Below, in pieces: positions 22,391 through 33,537 of a stretch of 64,000 bases of DNA (position 1 is its first letter; the number at the start of each line of letters is the position of its first letter). The notes below the pieces were generated by a model. The model saw only the letters and a program-made list of their open reading frames with translations. It did not search any database and was not told the DNA's origin. The position numbers and the translations under genes were made by a program. The DNA is from Bolinopsis microptera (lineage: Eukaryota; Ctenophora; Tentaculata; Lobata; Bolinopsidae). Where the stretch lies: contig NC_087078.1 of assembly GCF_026151205.1 (NCBI RefSeq), positions 17,377,118 through 17,441,117 on the forward strand, in the 5' to 3' direction.

Positions 22391-25300
22391 TGGTATTCAA
22401 TTAGGAATCAAGGACTTTTTGACTAGGGCTTAAGTACGGTTAAGTGGCGATGTTTATGCTACTTGGCAGATTTAAGCTCAGTATAGACTCAATCAGTGTA
22501 CCAAAGTTTAATGGACGGCTGTCTGTCTCCCCTGATTGAAAAGGAATTAATGGCTGAGAAAATCTCAATATCAATCAGTTACGGAAAGTCTTTCAAAGTT
22601 AATTCTTGTAGCAAGTAAAAAGTTATAAAACAATCGGCCAGCGATCCCATAAGGGCTCAGGAGATAGACAAAGCTTGCAGATGGTCAATGTCTCAGTTGA
22701 TCCTTGGTACCTAATATCGTGTAAATGTGGGCCGGGCCACAGTGTGATGGTTGTCTAGTTTACCAAGGGTGGAGATTCTGGAGATGTCACATAGTTGAAT
22801 ATCCTTTACCCTATGATTGTTATTTTGAAATATTAAGAACGCTACAGTCTCTGCTTTTTGCAAGTCTAAATGGAAATATCTGGAGAAGAATAATTGACCG
22901 GTAAGTATTAGAGAAGAGTGTAGAGGAGACGAAATCAAGCAGCTGGTATTACCAGCCGGACGGATATGAAGGAGCCCCCGGGTCGTACAACTTCCCACTC
23001 TAGGAACTCATTTGTCAGCTTACTCTCGCACTACACCCTCTCCACGAGCCTTTACTGGCGGGACATCCTAGCCAATCATAGGACAGAACCTAGATGTATC
23101 GACCAATAGGAAACAGTATAGAGGAGCTGTCCATTGTGTATTGGAAAAGTTAGGAGAAGGCGACTTGTGAGCAGCACGCTTCAAATCTAATCCGTGGGTT
23201 AACACCCCCAAAATCAGACAAAGGGGGAAATACTCTCCCGTATTAAACGCCAGTGGTTTTACTCTCGGACGAGATTCTATAATATTATGTTTTCCGTACC
23301 AAATCTTTAAGATATATTTCCAAGAATCATTTAGGTCAATCTGGATTTTTTACCGTGGGTAACGCTCTGCAGAACTATAATGTCCCTGAATCTCCACTAA
23401 TCGACAGGATGGCTGTGCTTGGTTCAAGGTGGTTGTGTCAGATCCTCTATCCTCCACCCTCAAACCACGTCAAATGCCGGAAATACCAGACATTCCAGCG
23501 AAGGAGAATAACAGGGTTTTGTTGCAGACAGCAGGAAGAGTTTTTGAGAGTGGCTTTCAGTCTGCTCTTTGTTTCCTGTAGATACCTCAAGGTGCAAAAA
23601 AGACAGCTTGGTTAAAAAGGTTAGATCATGGAGGGCACCTAGTTAACGATGAAGTTAAGATTTCCCGGGTCGCAGGGCAAGCTTGATGTTTTCTTGGAGG
23701 ATTAATTGTCTTACTGTCGGGAATTGAAGGGTGTCGAATGGGGAATAGAACCTTTTCCGTGAAATCGATTACAACTTGTTCAATATTTAAATGCTATTTA
23801 AATCTACGTTTAGCGTAGCTTGGGGAGTGGGGGCCCTAAATATTAAAATATTGAACCGCATACAAGAATAAAAGGAACAAATGAACCTACAACTTTGTTT
23901 GACGCATATCGAGAGGAAAGTGCTCAAAGGGCAAATTGAACAATCAAAAATGAACAAAATTTTAATATTAATATTTAATGAGATGTCGTTGGTTGCAAAA
24001 TGGTTTCACAGCTTCTCCATCAAAATAGCTAATGAATAGTTGGTTTTACAATCGAAATCTCGAAATTTCAATTAAGTTGGCTTAGGAATCTCATCTTATA
24101 GTTGAACGTTCTCATATTGACCTTCAGGTTCAAATGGTGAAATGACTCTTAGAAGTTAATGAACAGTCGTGTTCGTTCCCTAAGTTATTATTTCAAGAAG
24201 TGACTCCCATATAACTGAAGTAACATAGTTACAATATTGTGCATTGGAATCACCGAAAGACTTAGCTGTCCCGCATTCCGAACTATGCATATTCGTGCAC
24301 CTCTCGGCTATCAGCATGCTCGACTTCCTTTTATATTCTTAAAGCATGACAGAAACCGACAGGAGTGAGCCGAAAGCCCGCTGGGGGGAGAAATCCTAGT
24401 AGTATCTCTCCTAGTAGTATAACTATACGGATACCCAAACCTAAAATTGTTGACAACAAGCAATTACTGGCAGCATCCGAAATGGCAGTTAAACATGGCT
24501 CGTGCAGGCTGCAGACAGCCACTCACGTAATCTAGCTACATACTAACATTTCATTCATCAGCTTCTCCCTCTTTCATCAATTCCAGGCAGGTCTCTCTCC
24601 CGCTGATGTGTTTGAAAAGTATGCAATACTGACAAGTGCTTTCACTAACTGCCCAAGTCGGAAGTGACATGTGCGGAGAGTAGCAGGTATCGTTTCCAGG
24701 GCTTGTAAGCGTGTCCGAGTTCCGTAGACATACGATGAAAGGTAGGCTTGGGAGGGGGGAGAAACGTTTGTTTGAACAACAGCTCTCAGTAGCCTGACAA
24801 CAACAACAACAAACACAAGAGGCTGCAGTGTATCCCTGGTGACAGAATGCTGACAGACGGTCACAACATACCAGTATACCGAGCTGGCTTGTAGCAGCTC
24901 CTTCAGTCAACAGCTCACCCACTGGCGATGAAGGTTTTCTATTTTACGTATAGAATATGTTGAATTGAGGGTTGATTCATTCTTGTTTTGTTTGACAGCA
25001 GTTTGTCGTGATAGTCTATCTTGGTTAGGAGTAAGACTCTGTGTTGTGTACGGGTAGCTTGCTCTGAGAGTTCGACTTAAGACTGGTCACATTGTGGACA
25101 CAAAGCGAATCATGAAGGTCTCCCTCATCATCAGTATTTACAGAGTATTGAACGATAAACTATACGACCTGGCTTCTCTTTCATAGCAACGGATTGTCCT
25201 GTTACCATAGAAACCTATCTTCCTCTTCACTACCTGCTTTCCTCTTCCCCCACCCCTTTATTCCGTCGCTAATCATCCTTTATTTACTGTCGCTGTCATC

Positions 25301-25777
25301 ATTACATCTGTCACCATCCTTCACGTCAACTTTACCCAATCTAGAACCTTCCTACAACCTGCCAGAATCAACCTTATTCCTGAACTGTCATCTATATCTC
25401 TCATCTTCCTCCTAACCTGACATGAACAACCCATCAGCCATCTTCCCCCTGACAGCAGCCCTCTGCCGACCTCATATTCCATCTCTCAGAAGTGTCACGT
25501 CCGAACATGACAAATCGTCGTCGTTATACCCCCTCCTCTTGTCACGAAACCAACGGGTCCTGACAAAGTACATCCGTAAATATGACAGAGAGATTGAGGA
25601 GGTCACTTCTTGCTTTGCTCCCTGGCTTGTTGTTTCATGTCTCTGTGTAGGTTGTCGAGAGCCTTGGTTTTTGGGATGTTTTATAGATTTTTGGAGGACT
25701 GTGTATCGGAGTTGGGGACTTTCGTTGACGTTAAAATTGGGTAGAATATTGGTGTTCAACTTTCAGAAAGTATAGGA

Positions 25778-25830
25778 AACGTTAACAGAACGGTATCAGA
25801 ACGTTAACAGAACGGTATCATAACGTTAAC
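25778..25830. repeat. 22-bp tandem repeat, 2.4 copies
   Basis: The unit AACGTTAACAGAACGGTATCA plus one base is repeated just over twice. Each unit contains the palindrome AACGTT and the HpaI-type GTTAAC. Confidence 0.9.
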
Positions 25831-27859
25831 TATGTAATATATAGTAACAGCACGAGTCAGTGAAGCTGGATACTGTAACTATTTGTGAAGCTGACTATAA
25901 CTAAGTGAAGTTGCACAGTGACCTTCACGCGTTGTAAGGATTCTAGCTTTTATGTAACGGTACCAGATCAGTGATGCTTCAGATGTTTAATATACCAGAA
26001 CTAGGGTGGATGTTTTACGGGAAATCTTTTGTGACTTCAACATATGTACTCGTTAACTTCAGGACCATTATTCAGCTCTTCCAGATGGAATATCAGACTA
26101 TTTGTACTTTAAACAGGGAAATTTCATTGTAACCCATCTGCGTTTGCAACGGATCAACGAACAAACACAGACTCCATCAAACAATCTTCGATGTTATCAA
26201 CAAAACCTCTGAAAAATCGACAATACAAAAATTTGCAGACTTTTCACCATCCTGATGGGCACGTGATCAGGTATTACAGGCTCGAGCTCAGGTCAGTTAA
26301 AACTAGGATAAAGTTTAACCAGGATCTCTTATATTTGTTGCTGAATAAACTCCTAGTTCCACAAAATCTCCAACTGAGTGCCAAGTAATGGAAACGTCTT
26401 TAAAATGCGGTAAATATAATAAAGTTCTTCCATTACGATAAGCCCTATCTTATCGCCTGTAAATCTACAAGTGGTAATTATGGGCGCAAGTTGACCCTTG
26501 GGTTCTGTTGAATTTTCCTCAACTTTCCTCACATCTTCATCATTTGTGTCATAAAGTTCAGGTCTAACCACGAACTGATAACATTTGAGGTTATTAATTT
26601 TATCTCGATAGCTGTTCTCATTCATTAGATTCACATGAATAACCCCAAGAAAAGCATTACACTGGTTCACCCAAGAATCTAGACATACCGTTTCTCCCCA
26701 TTTTCGAGGCGATGATTTTGGAAACTGAGGCCGTATTCTTCTGGCAACAGTTGTTCAAAAAGAGATCACCTCACAGTTCTACCAAATTCAATGAAAATGG
26801 AGAAACAACGAAGTTCAGTTCCAGAGTCATTTATTTTGAGAGATAAGGCTCTTACATCCTAAGCATCTATTTTTCTAATAGCCATCTCTTGAGTCCAAAC
26901 GGAGAGCTCATCGAACTGAACGAAATATAAAACTGCTGAAAATGTTAGATTTTCTAATCGAAATTTATTACTGTGATAGAAATCCCATTTTCAAAGCACG
27001 TTGTAATTCACGTTTATGGCTTTCAGGCTTTATAAGGAAACTTGAAAAGGTTCACGTAATTGGCGAGTTACTTGAAGTTGATTATAGCGGTTATAATATA
27101 ACAACTTATAGCATTTTACTTTATAACCTTTTAGCAACTCTAAATAACTTGCCTTAACTTTTTAATGGGTCGCCCTCTGCTACATAAGTAAATGTTCGAA
27201 TTAATTTGTCTATTCGATTTGATAACTGTCTCAATATTTTATCAAGAAGATACTTACCAAATAACTCACCCAATAACTTACCAACATTTCCACAGAAAAT
27301 AACTGACAGAAAGCACAGTTGTCACCCTATTTCGTGGCCATAATTGCAATATTTAGTAATAAAGCGTTAGAATTAGTAGCAATTCTTAAGGAGTCATGTT
27401 TAATAACTATAAGCATTGAACATTTATAAGGTACCATAAAACAAGTTGCTCTAAAGGTCAGGTGACACAAAACGTTTAGCAATTCCTCGTCTTTAACAAA
27501 TAGTTACACACGAAATGGCCCGGCAAAAAGCTGCCTAAATCTAGTGAGCTGATGGTGATCAAACCTGACATATTTCAACCGTGCGAAAGTTGTAGTCTTG
27601 AACTCGTTGGCCATTCCAAGAACCCCAAATAAAATGTGTACATTATTGGTGTTAAAGCTGATGCGCTTATTCGTCCAGGTGCGGTGTGTGCTGGCTTATA
27701 CAGCCCAGCTCTAGCTACCCAAAATTTCTCGAACAATTTTCTAGGCTACACACAGCGGCGAACGGAATCTCTGTACGGCTTCCTCCATCCCTCCCTCCGA
27801 GTTTGTTTTAAAATATAACGGAGGGCCGGGAATCCACACAGTCGCCCGGCCGGAGGGAA

Positions 27860-28320
27860 GGAGAACGATTGGAGAGTGTGGGGTCACGTGGTGTGAAAAC
27901 TGGAGCGTGATTGGCAGAGCAGGAGCTGTCATCGTGCTGACAGAACAAGAAAAGGTAACTGACACAAGTAGAACTCGGTGATGATAAGAATGCCGTTGGT
28001 TCCGTGGAAGAGGCGCAGTGGGTATAGCAAGCCCGGTGGAGGAGGTCGCCCTGACAACGCACGCGCAGTGCGAGCCTGACCAATCACGAGCGTGGGCACT
28101 CCAAAGTGCCCAACCAGAAAAATGCTCGCTTTCACGTGGTCTCCTTTTGTCACGTGACATTACCACGTGCCAGAGCTGGTCATGTGACGGTCCGCTAGCG
28201 TCTGGTAGCGAGATAGTGAGTAACCGGGCTGATAGGTCTTGCTATTGGGTGAGATGTTAACGTTGCCGTGTAAATTATTATAGCGAGCTCCAACCTTGGC
28301 TGTCACGTGATTCATTGGAG
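27860..28320. promoter_or_regulatory. GC-rich island with five E-boxes and CCAAT boxes
   Basis: CACGTG occurs at 27885, 28133, 28151, 28164 and 28304. The related TCATGTGAC lies near 28180, GTGATTGGC near 27907 and ACCAATCACG near 28079, in a local patch richer in CpG than its surroundings. This is the best promoter-like patch in the upstream half of the window. No transcript or first exon can be assigned. The minus ORF 27741-28166 is probably an artefact of the GC content. Confidence 0.45.
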
Positions 28321-28992
28321 TAGCCAGCAACCAACTTTATGTTGCGCTCATGGACTGACAAATTGAGGACCGAGAAAATCTGATGATTTATATGTACTTG
28401 CAGCGATTATAATATGAGGTATACGGCAGCGTGTGGGTTAGCTAGTCGGGCAGTCCTACGAATATAATTCCTCGAAATTTGAAATCTTTGTAATATTATA
28501 TCATCCAGTCTTACTTGGCAGTGATAGGACCAATGTTTCACACTCTATTAATGATAAGTTAAAGGACAATATGTAAAGACAAAAACAATTTAGATTTAAA
28601 CTATTCTGTAAACGCACTGACGTAGAGATATATGAAACTTGTTGAAACATATGAAAGTTTTAATTGGAAAATCATCTGATGGAAAGCTCTCGTGATCTGC
28701 TGATTCAGCACGATATTGACTGTGTTATTGTGTTCCCTATTTGCTCGACAACACTTTATAAAGCTTAATGATCAGGGAGTCGCATAAGAAATAATATGTG
28801 CATAAGAAATAATATGTTTATCAGAAATCTTGGATGTTGTAATCCCGGTTTCGAATTCTAGAGACAAAGATACTGTGTTAAATGTTCTCAGCGCTGGGGA
28901 GATTATGAGAATTAACTGCAGAAAAATATACTATTACCAAACAACTCAACAAAATAGTTATTATGGTTCTTGTCCAGTCATATCTGTGTGTC

Positions 28993-29345
28993 AGTGAAGA
29001 AGGGAATAAAGAATACTTACTTTCTTTTCACTACCCAGTTAGTAAAGAAGGGAATAAAGAATACTCACTTTTTTTTTACTATCCAGTTAGTAAAGAAGGA
29101 AATAAAGAATACTTACCTTCTTTTCACTACCCGGTCAGTGAAGAAGGAGATAAAGAATACTTACTTTCTTTTCACTACCCAGTTAGTAAAGAAGGGAATA
29201 AAGAATACTTACTCCAGTTAGTAAAGAAGGAAATAAAGAACACTTACCTTCTTTTCACTACCCGGTCAGTGAAGAAGGAAATAAAGAATACTTACCTTCT
29301 TTTCACTACCCAGTCAGTGAAGAAGGAGATAAAGAATACTCACTT
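28993..29345. repeat. 48-bp minisatellite, eight units, each with a donor-like site
   Basis: Eight units of 48 bp start at AGTGAAGAAGGG. One is shortened to 41 bp by a 7-bp deletion. Because 48 is divisible by three, long frames run through it on the plus strand (SEEGNKEYLLSFHYPV-type repeats), but these have no other support. On the minus strand nearly every unit carries GGTAAGTATTC, AGTAAGTATTC or GTGAGTATTC, which are strong 5' splice-site consensus sequences. Confidence 0.9.
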
Positions 29346-29455
29346 TCTTTCAGCATAACCGAAACGGTGATGTTATAAGGTTTGCGTTGAGTCATGAGTG
29401 TAAGTTCACTGAAGGTGGCCATATCCGAGATATACCACCCGTTATCCCTTATCTC
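29344..29455 (-). CDS. Candidate exon beside the minisatellite, unidentified
   Basis: The minus-strand frame runs ERDNGWYISDMATFSELT, then MTQRKPYNITVSVMLKE, and stops at a good donor GTGAGT that abuts the first minisatellite unit. The acceptor ATTTAG lacks a pyrimidine tract. Alternatively translation could start at the Met near 29422. The spacing of LM, PY and Leu-x-Glu-Ser vaguely recalls seipin, but that is too weak to name. Composition is protein-like; no second exon was found. Confidence 0.25.
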
Positions 29456-29645
29456 CTAAATATCTCCCACGTTACTGCCGCTATAATGTTTCACAAGAAG
29501 CTCCAGGAGTGAAGCAACCCTAACTGTAACTCTCCGAAAAGTTTCAGCTCTCAGATAATGGGTACCATCTCGCGCGATGTAGCCCGAGCGTGATATACCT
29601 ACAAGCAGAATCTGTCAGCAGGTACTTCCGAGGTTCATCACAACA

Positions 29646-29808
29646 GTTGTCATGGTAACCCGTTGGAACCTTTCAAAGCTTGCCACGTGACAATATCTCC
29701 TAAATATGCGCGGAATGTGTGACATGTTACTATGGCAACGTGTCATCAGTTGGACACACTTGTGACAAGGGGTTGACATGGCACACTGTCATGTGTCACC
29801 ATAGTAAC
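29646..29808. promoter_or_regulatory. Cluster of three RFX-type X-boxes with an E-box
   Basis: GTTGTCATGGTAAC (29646), GTTACTATGGCAAC (29726) and GTCACCATAGTAAC (29795) each fit the imperfect-palindrome X-box pattern. CACGTG lies between the first two at 29684, and TGACA/TGTCA words fill the spaces. The last two X-boxes lie in opposite orientation, making a partial inverted repeat. X-boxes are bound by RFX factors, often in ciliary gene promoters. Here no target gene is visible. Confidence 0.5.
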
Positions 29809-29809
29809 G

Positions 29810-32150
29810 ACTATTTACTCCCTTCCCTGACCGAGGAAGTGCCATTACTTCGTTCTTATAACTAGCTGCTGCTCTGTTCATCTTGTTCTCTCATTCCGCG
29901 ACACTTCTCCCCCTTTTCAGCGACAGTTCCGCTCCTTTTCCGCCACTCTTCTGTCATGGTGACGCTGATGATCCGCTACATTTCTCCCATGCTGTGGATC
30001 CTGTAACCCTAGTCCCTGGTACGACCAATCAGAGAACCATTCTCCTCCTCCTCCTCCTCTAATCGTCGTGTTAACTGGTTAAAGTCACTGGAGTGGGTCC
30101 GTAACTTTGCTGTTCCCACAATCCCTCAGAAACACTCAGGACTTAGATTCCAAATACTTGGGTCATCTTCGTTATCATGCGAAAAATCTAGGAGTTCAAG
30201 ATCCTTTTGGCCTCGCTAATTTTCCTATGAAGAAACCGCATGCCGAAAAAAAAGTGTTTCAAGAAAAATAAAAATGACAGTCATTGCTTAGTATTTTTAT
30301 GCGAAATGCATGGTATCTCCTTTCACCTTACAATGCTTTTTACCGCACTAATAATTAACATATACTAATAAACATCTTAAGCATTTGGCTGATCAACAAT
30401 CCACATGAGTAAGGTAAAACGGCCAATTTTGCCTCAACAGAAAACTCCGTTATTATTATGTCCTTATCAAGACATGTCCGCAAGACATTCAGGCTATTCG
30501 AAATATCTGTCTCTACAGTGAAGTACACCAGATACAGAAATCAGTCTCAATAAATCGTTTCTTAATATGTATTGGGATGTAAACCAAGGCAGTTATTGAA
30601 GGGGAACAGTTTTTGGATAGTTTCAATGTTTGAATATTCCTCCGGTTATATCGTAAACTTTGGACATGGTTGACTTTGGGACTTTACATTTAAAACAACC
30701 AATAGCTGAACCATTTTAGTAGGAATTCCGTTTTGTATCCATATTTCAACAGTATTTCCTAATAACACAAGGGAGCCTATTCCCATTCTCACTTCAGTAC
30801 GTGTAGCATCTCATTCTCAGCCAGAAAGAGGACCAAATAAGACATAACCACCTCTGACTCAAAGACAGACTTACTAAATCCCATAAATAATAAACTTTGT
30901 ATCGCATTATAACAGGAGAGATCATGAAATGGTCGTGGTCACGTGCTGCAATATACGAAGTTAATGGTGACCTGAGTAGACAACTCGCGCCTATATTGTA
31001 ACCATAGCAACGGTGCTGTCAGTACCCAGGTCCCATCTTCTCCATTAGTCAAATAAATTGCAGGATATTAAAGATTAGTGCACCACGTGGTACCGGCTAC
31101 GGTAAAAGTTTTTCTCACAAAGTTATGTTTTAATAACCATGGTGGCACGTGTGGGACTAGGGGATTCTTCAAGAATCCCGCCACAGTAACAAGTAAAACC
31201 ATTGTAGGAGCAGGTTAAGTGGAACACATGTACGTGTGCTACCTTAACTACTTTCACTGGGGAAACGGAAAGTGCATAGAAATTTGGTATAGAAATTTTT
31301 TTGTATATATAGTGGTTCCTGCATGATTCGGTTTATCGAGGTACATGGTATAGAGAGGCACGGTATAGAGAGGTTTTGCTGCATCATGAACGCCTTATTA
31401 ATTACTCTAAATTTTTACAAATTTTCAATAAATATTTAATATTTGGATGACGAACAAATTTGGCTCACAATGTTCTATCAATTGATAGTGGACAGGTTCC
31501 GTGACGGATCACTGACGCACACTGCAATATTGCCATAACAGCACAAATACATAACAACATAGATACATAACTGATTTAACTTTAAATCAAACAAAAATTA
31601 CCGCAACAACGGAATTTTATAGCTTTATGATGAACTAAAACGTAATTGGCCCGCACTAGAGTCACTTAACTGAAGGTTGACTTATAATAGCTGTGACCAG
31701 TAGCCAAGTCGTCCAAGAAAGAACTAACCACCAGTTTATACAGAGACGGTTCTGGAACCACAATATTTTGGCCAAATGAGAAGTTACCAGCTTGAGAATT
31801 AAAGGCATTTGAAAACAGGTAACCCTTTATAGGGCGGTTTAGTATACAGGAGCAGACAATTCAAAGGGATTCAATCAATTTACCTATTTAATGTCAAATT
31901 CGTCGTTATTAGAGACAGTTTTGCCGGGAGGAAAAATGCAGGGCTGCATTTCAAATCGGTTGGAGATCAAGTTATTGGGAGCAGCGCCGGTAAATTGCCC
32001 GCCGGTGACAACTGTGAGCAACACTATTTCAGTTTCAAAACATGACGATCATTTGGAATCGTTTAACTGTTGAGGTAACGGGGGAGCTGTTCAGTAGAAC
32101 TAGACACCATCTCCAGTGGGGCAAGGTAGAGGTGTTAAAGATCCCTCGCT
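29810..32150. other. Gene-free region
   Basis: No exon recognised. It holds a fourth X-box-like GTAACCATAGCAAC at 30998-31011, CACGTG at 30940, 31084 and 31146, ACCAATCAGAG near 30027, and a short (TCC)n run near 30045. Confidence 0.5.
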
Positions 32151-32857
32151 CTCACCCTCTCACCCTCTCACCCTCTCACCCTCTCACCCTCTCACCCTCT
32201 CACCCTCTCACCCTCTCACCCTCTCACCCTCTCACCCTCTCACCCTCTCACCCTCTCACCCTCTCACCCTCTCACCCTCTCACCCTCTCACCCTCTCACC
32301 CTCTCACCCTCTCACCCTCTCACCCTCTCACCCTCTCACCCTCTCACCCTCTCACCCTCTCACCTTAGCCCTCTCTCCCTCTCACCTTAGCCCTCTCTCC
32401 CTCTCTCCCTCTCTCCCTCTCTCCCTCTCTCCCTCTCTCCCTCTCTCCCTCTCTCCCTCTCTCCCTCTCTCCCTCTCTCCCTCTCTCCCTCTCTCCCTCT
32501 CTCCCTCTCTCCCTCTCTCCCTCTCTCCCTCTCTCCCTCTCTCCCTCTCTCCCTCTCTCCCTCTCTCCCTCTCTCCCTCTCTCCCTCTCTCCCTCTCTCC
32601 CTCTCTCCCTCTCTCCCTCTCTCCCTCTCTCCCTCTCTCCCTCTCTCCCTCTCTCCCTCTCTCCCTCTCTCCCTCTCTCCCTCTCTCCCTCTCTCCCTCT
32701 CTCCCTCTCTCCCTCTCTCCCTCTCTCCCTCTCTCCCTCTCTCCCTCTCTCCCTCTCTCCCTCTCTCCCCCTCTCCCTCTCTCCCTCTCTCCCTCTCTCC
32801 CTCTCTCCCTCTCTCCCTCTCTCCCTCTCTCCTTCTCTCCCTCTCTCCCTCTCTCTC
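32151..32857. repeat. Two abutting 8-bp arrays; 467-nt pure pyrimidine tract
   Basis: The first array (about 32151-32364) repeats CACCCTCT about 26 times. After a short mixed junction with two CACCTTAGCC variants, the second array repeats CCCTCTCT without any purine from 32391 to 32857. The two units differ by one base (A to T). Long plus-strand frames across it (32042-32368 and 32116-32868) are artefacts. Such mirror-symmetric homopyrimidine tracts are known to form triplex (H-DNA). Confidence 0.97.
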
Positions 32858-33384
32858 AGACAGAATAATTGTTTGACAGAATTAATTCAACACCGCTCCA
32901 AACACAAATATTGTGCGATTCCGCTTACCCGAGTGCTGGAATATAATTTGTCTTGATCCGGGGCATTATTTAACCGATTGTTTTGAAGAAGTTTCCAGGG
33001 TCATTATATACTGGATAGAGGTCAGGGTTGGCATTATTTAAATTAAACAATCACCAAGTCACTTATATTCATCGGATCTGATGAACCTCGTGGGATAAAC
33101 ATCTAATAATCTAAGTCTAACAGTTTGCAGATATTTTTGTACCTGATTTCGGTTAGGGGAAAGAACTTTTACAGTGACAGATTGTTAAATGATTCAGTTT
33201 AGTGGAATTGAAATTTGACATGTAGTTTCAGAAAACTTCCCGACACCCACCTTCTGTTTAAACTTACCCATAATAGCTGTCGCAACTTTATGTCTCGCAA
33301 AGTGAATGCCATTAAACTGGCTGGAATCAACAGTTTGATGCGCTCAACTGAAATTTCTGATTCAGTCAACCAGCATTGCTAGTA

Positions 33385-33537
33385 GCAGCACTGGTGTAAA
33401 ACTGGTGCAGCACTGGTGTAGCACTGGTGTAGCACTGGTGTAGCACTGGTGTAGCACTGGTGTAGCACTGGTGCAGTACTGGTGTAGCACTGGTGTAGCA
33501 CTGGTGTAACACTGGTGTAGCACTGGTGTAGCACTGA
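33385..33537. repeat. 11-bp minisatellite AGCACTGGTGT
   Basis: About 13 copies of AGCACTGGTGT with a few variants (AGTACTGGTGT, GCAGCACTGGTG). The unit length is close to one helical turn, so the CACTGG word recurs on the same face of the helix. Confidence 0.95.

Larger units (their letters stand above)
18086..27640. other. Gene-free region with scattered regulatory-type motifs
   Basis: No convincing exon in about 9.5 kb. CACGTG is found at 18475, 18482, 19461, 20010, 20023, 20053, 20256, 21300, 21932, 22203 and 26260. CCAATCA-type boxes lie near 20231, 21278, 22150, 22180 and 23075, and X-box-like sites at 20030-20043 and 25201-25214. A 22-bp unit repeats twice at 25778-25830. A 105-codon minus frame at 26353-26670 has protein-like composition but no motif or splice support. 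Confidence 0.5.

Noticed and set aside
26353-26670. 105-codon minus-strand frame as a gene
   Set aside because: Composition is protein-like, but there is no motif, no splice partner and no regulatory context; kept only as a note.
29344-29455. Seipin exon
   Set aside because: Only a handful of residues line up with what I remember of the family, and no second exon was found.
32042-32868. Long overlapping frames of HPLTLSPS- and SLPLSLSP-type repeats
   Set aside because: Produced entirely by two 8-bp microsatellite arrays; no flanking coding sequence or splice support.
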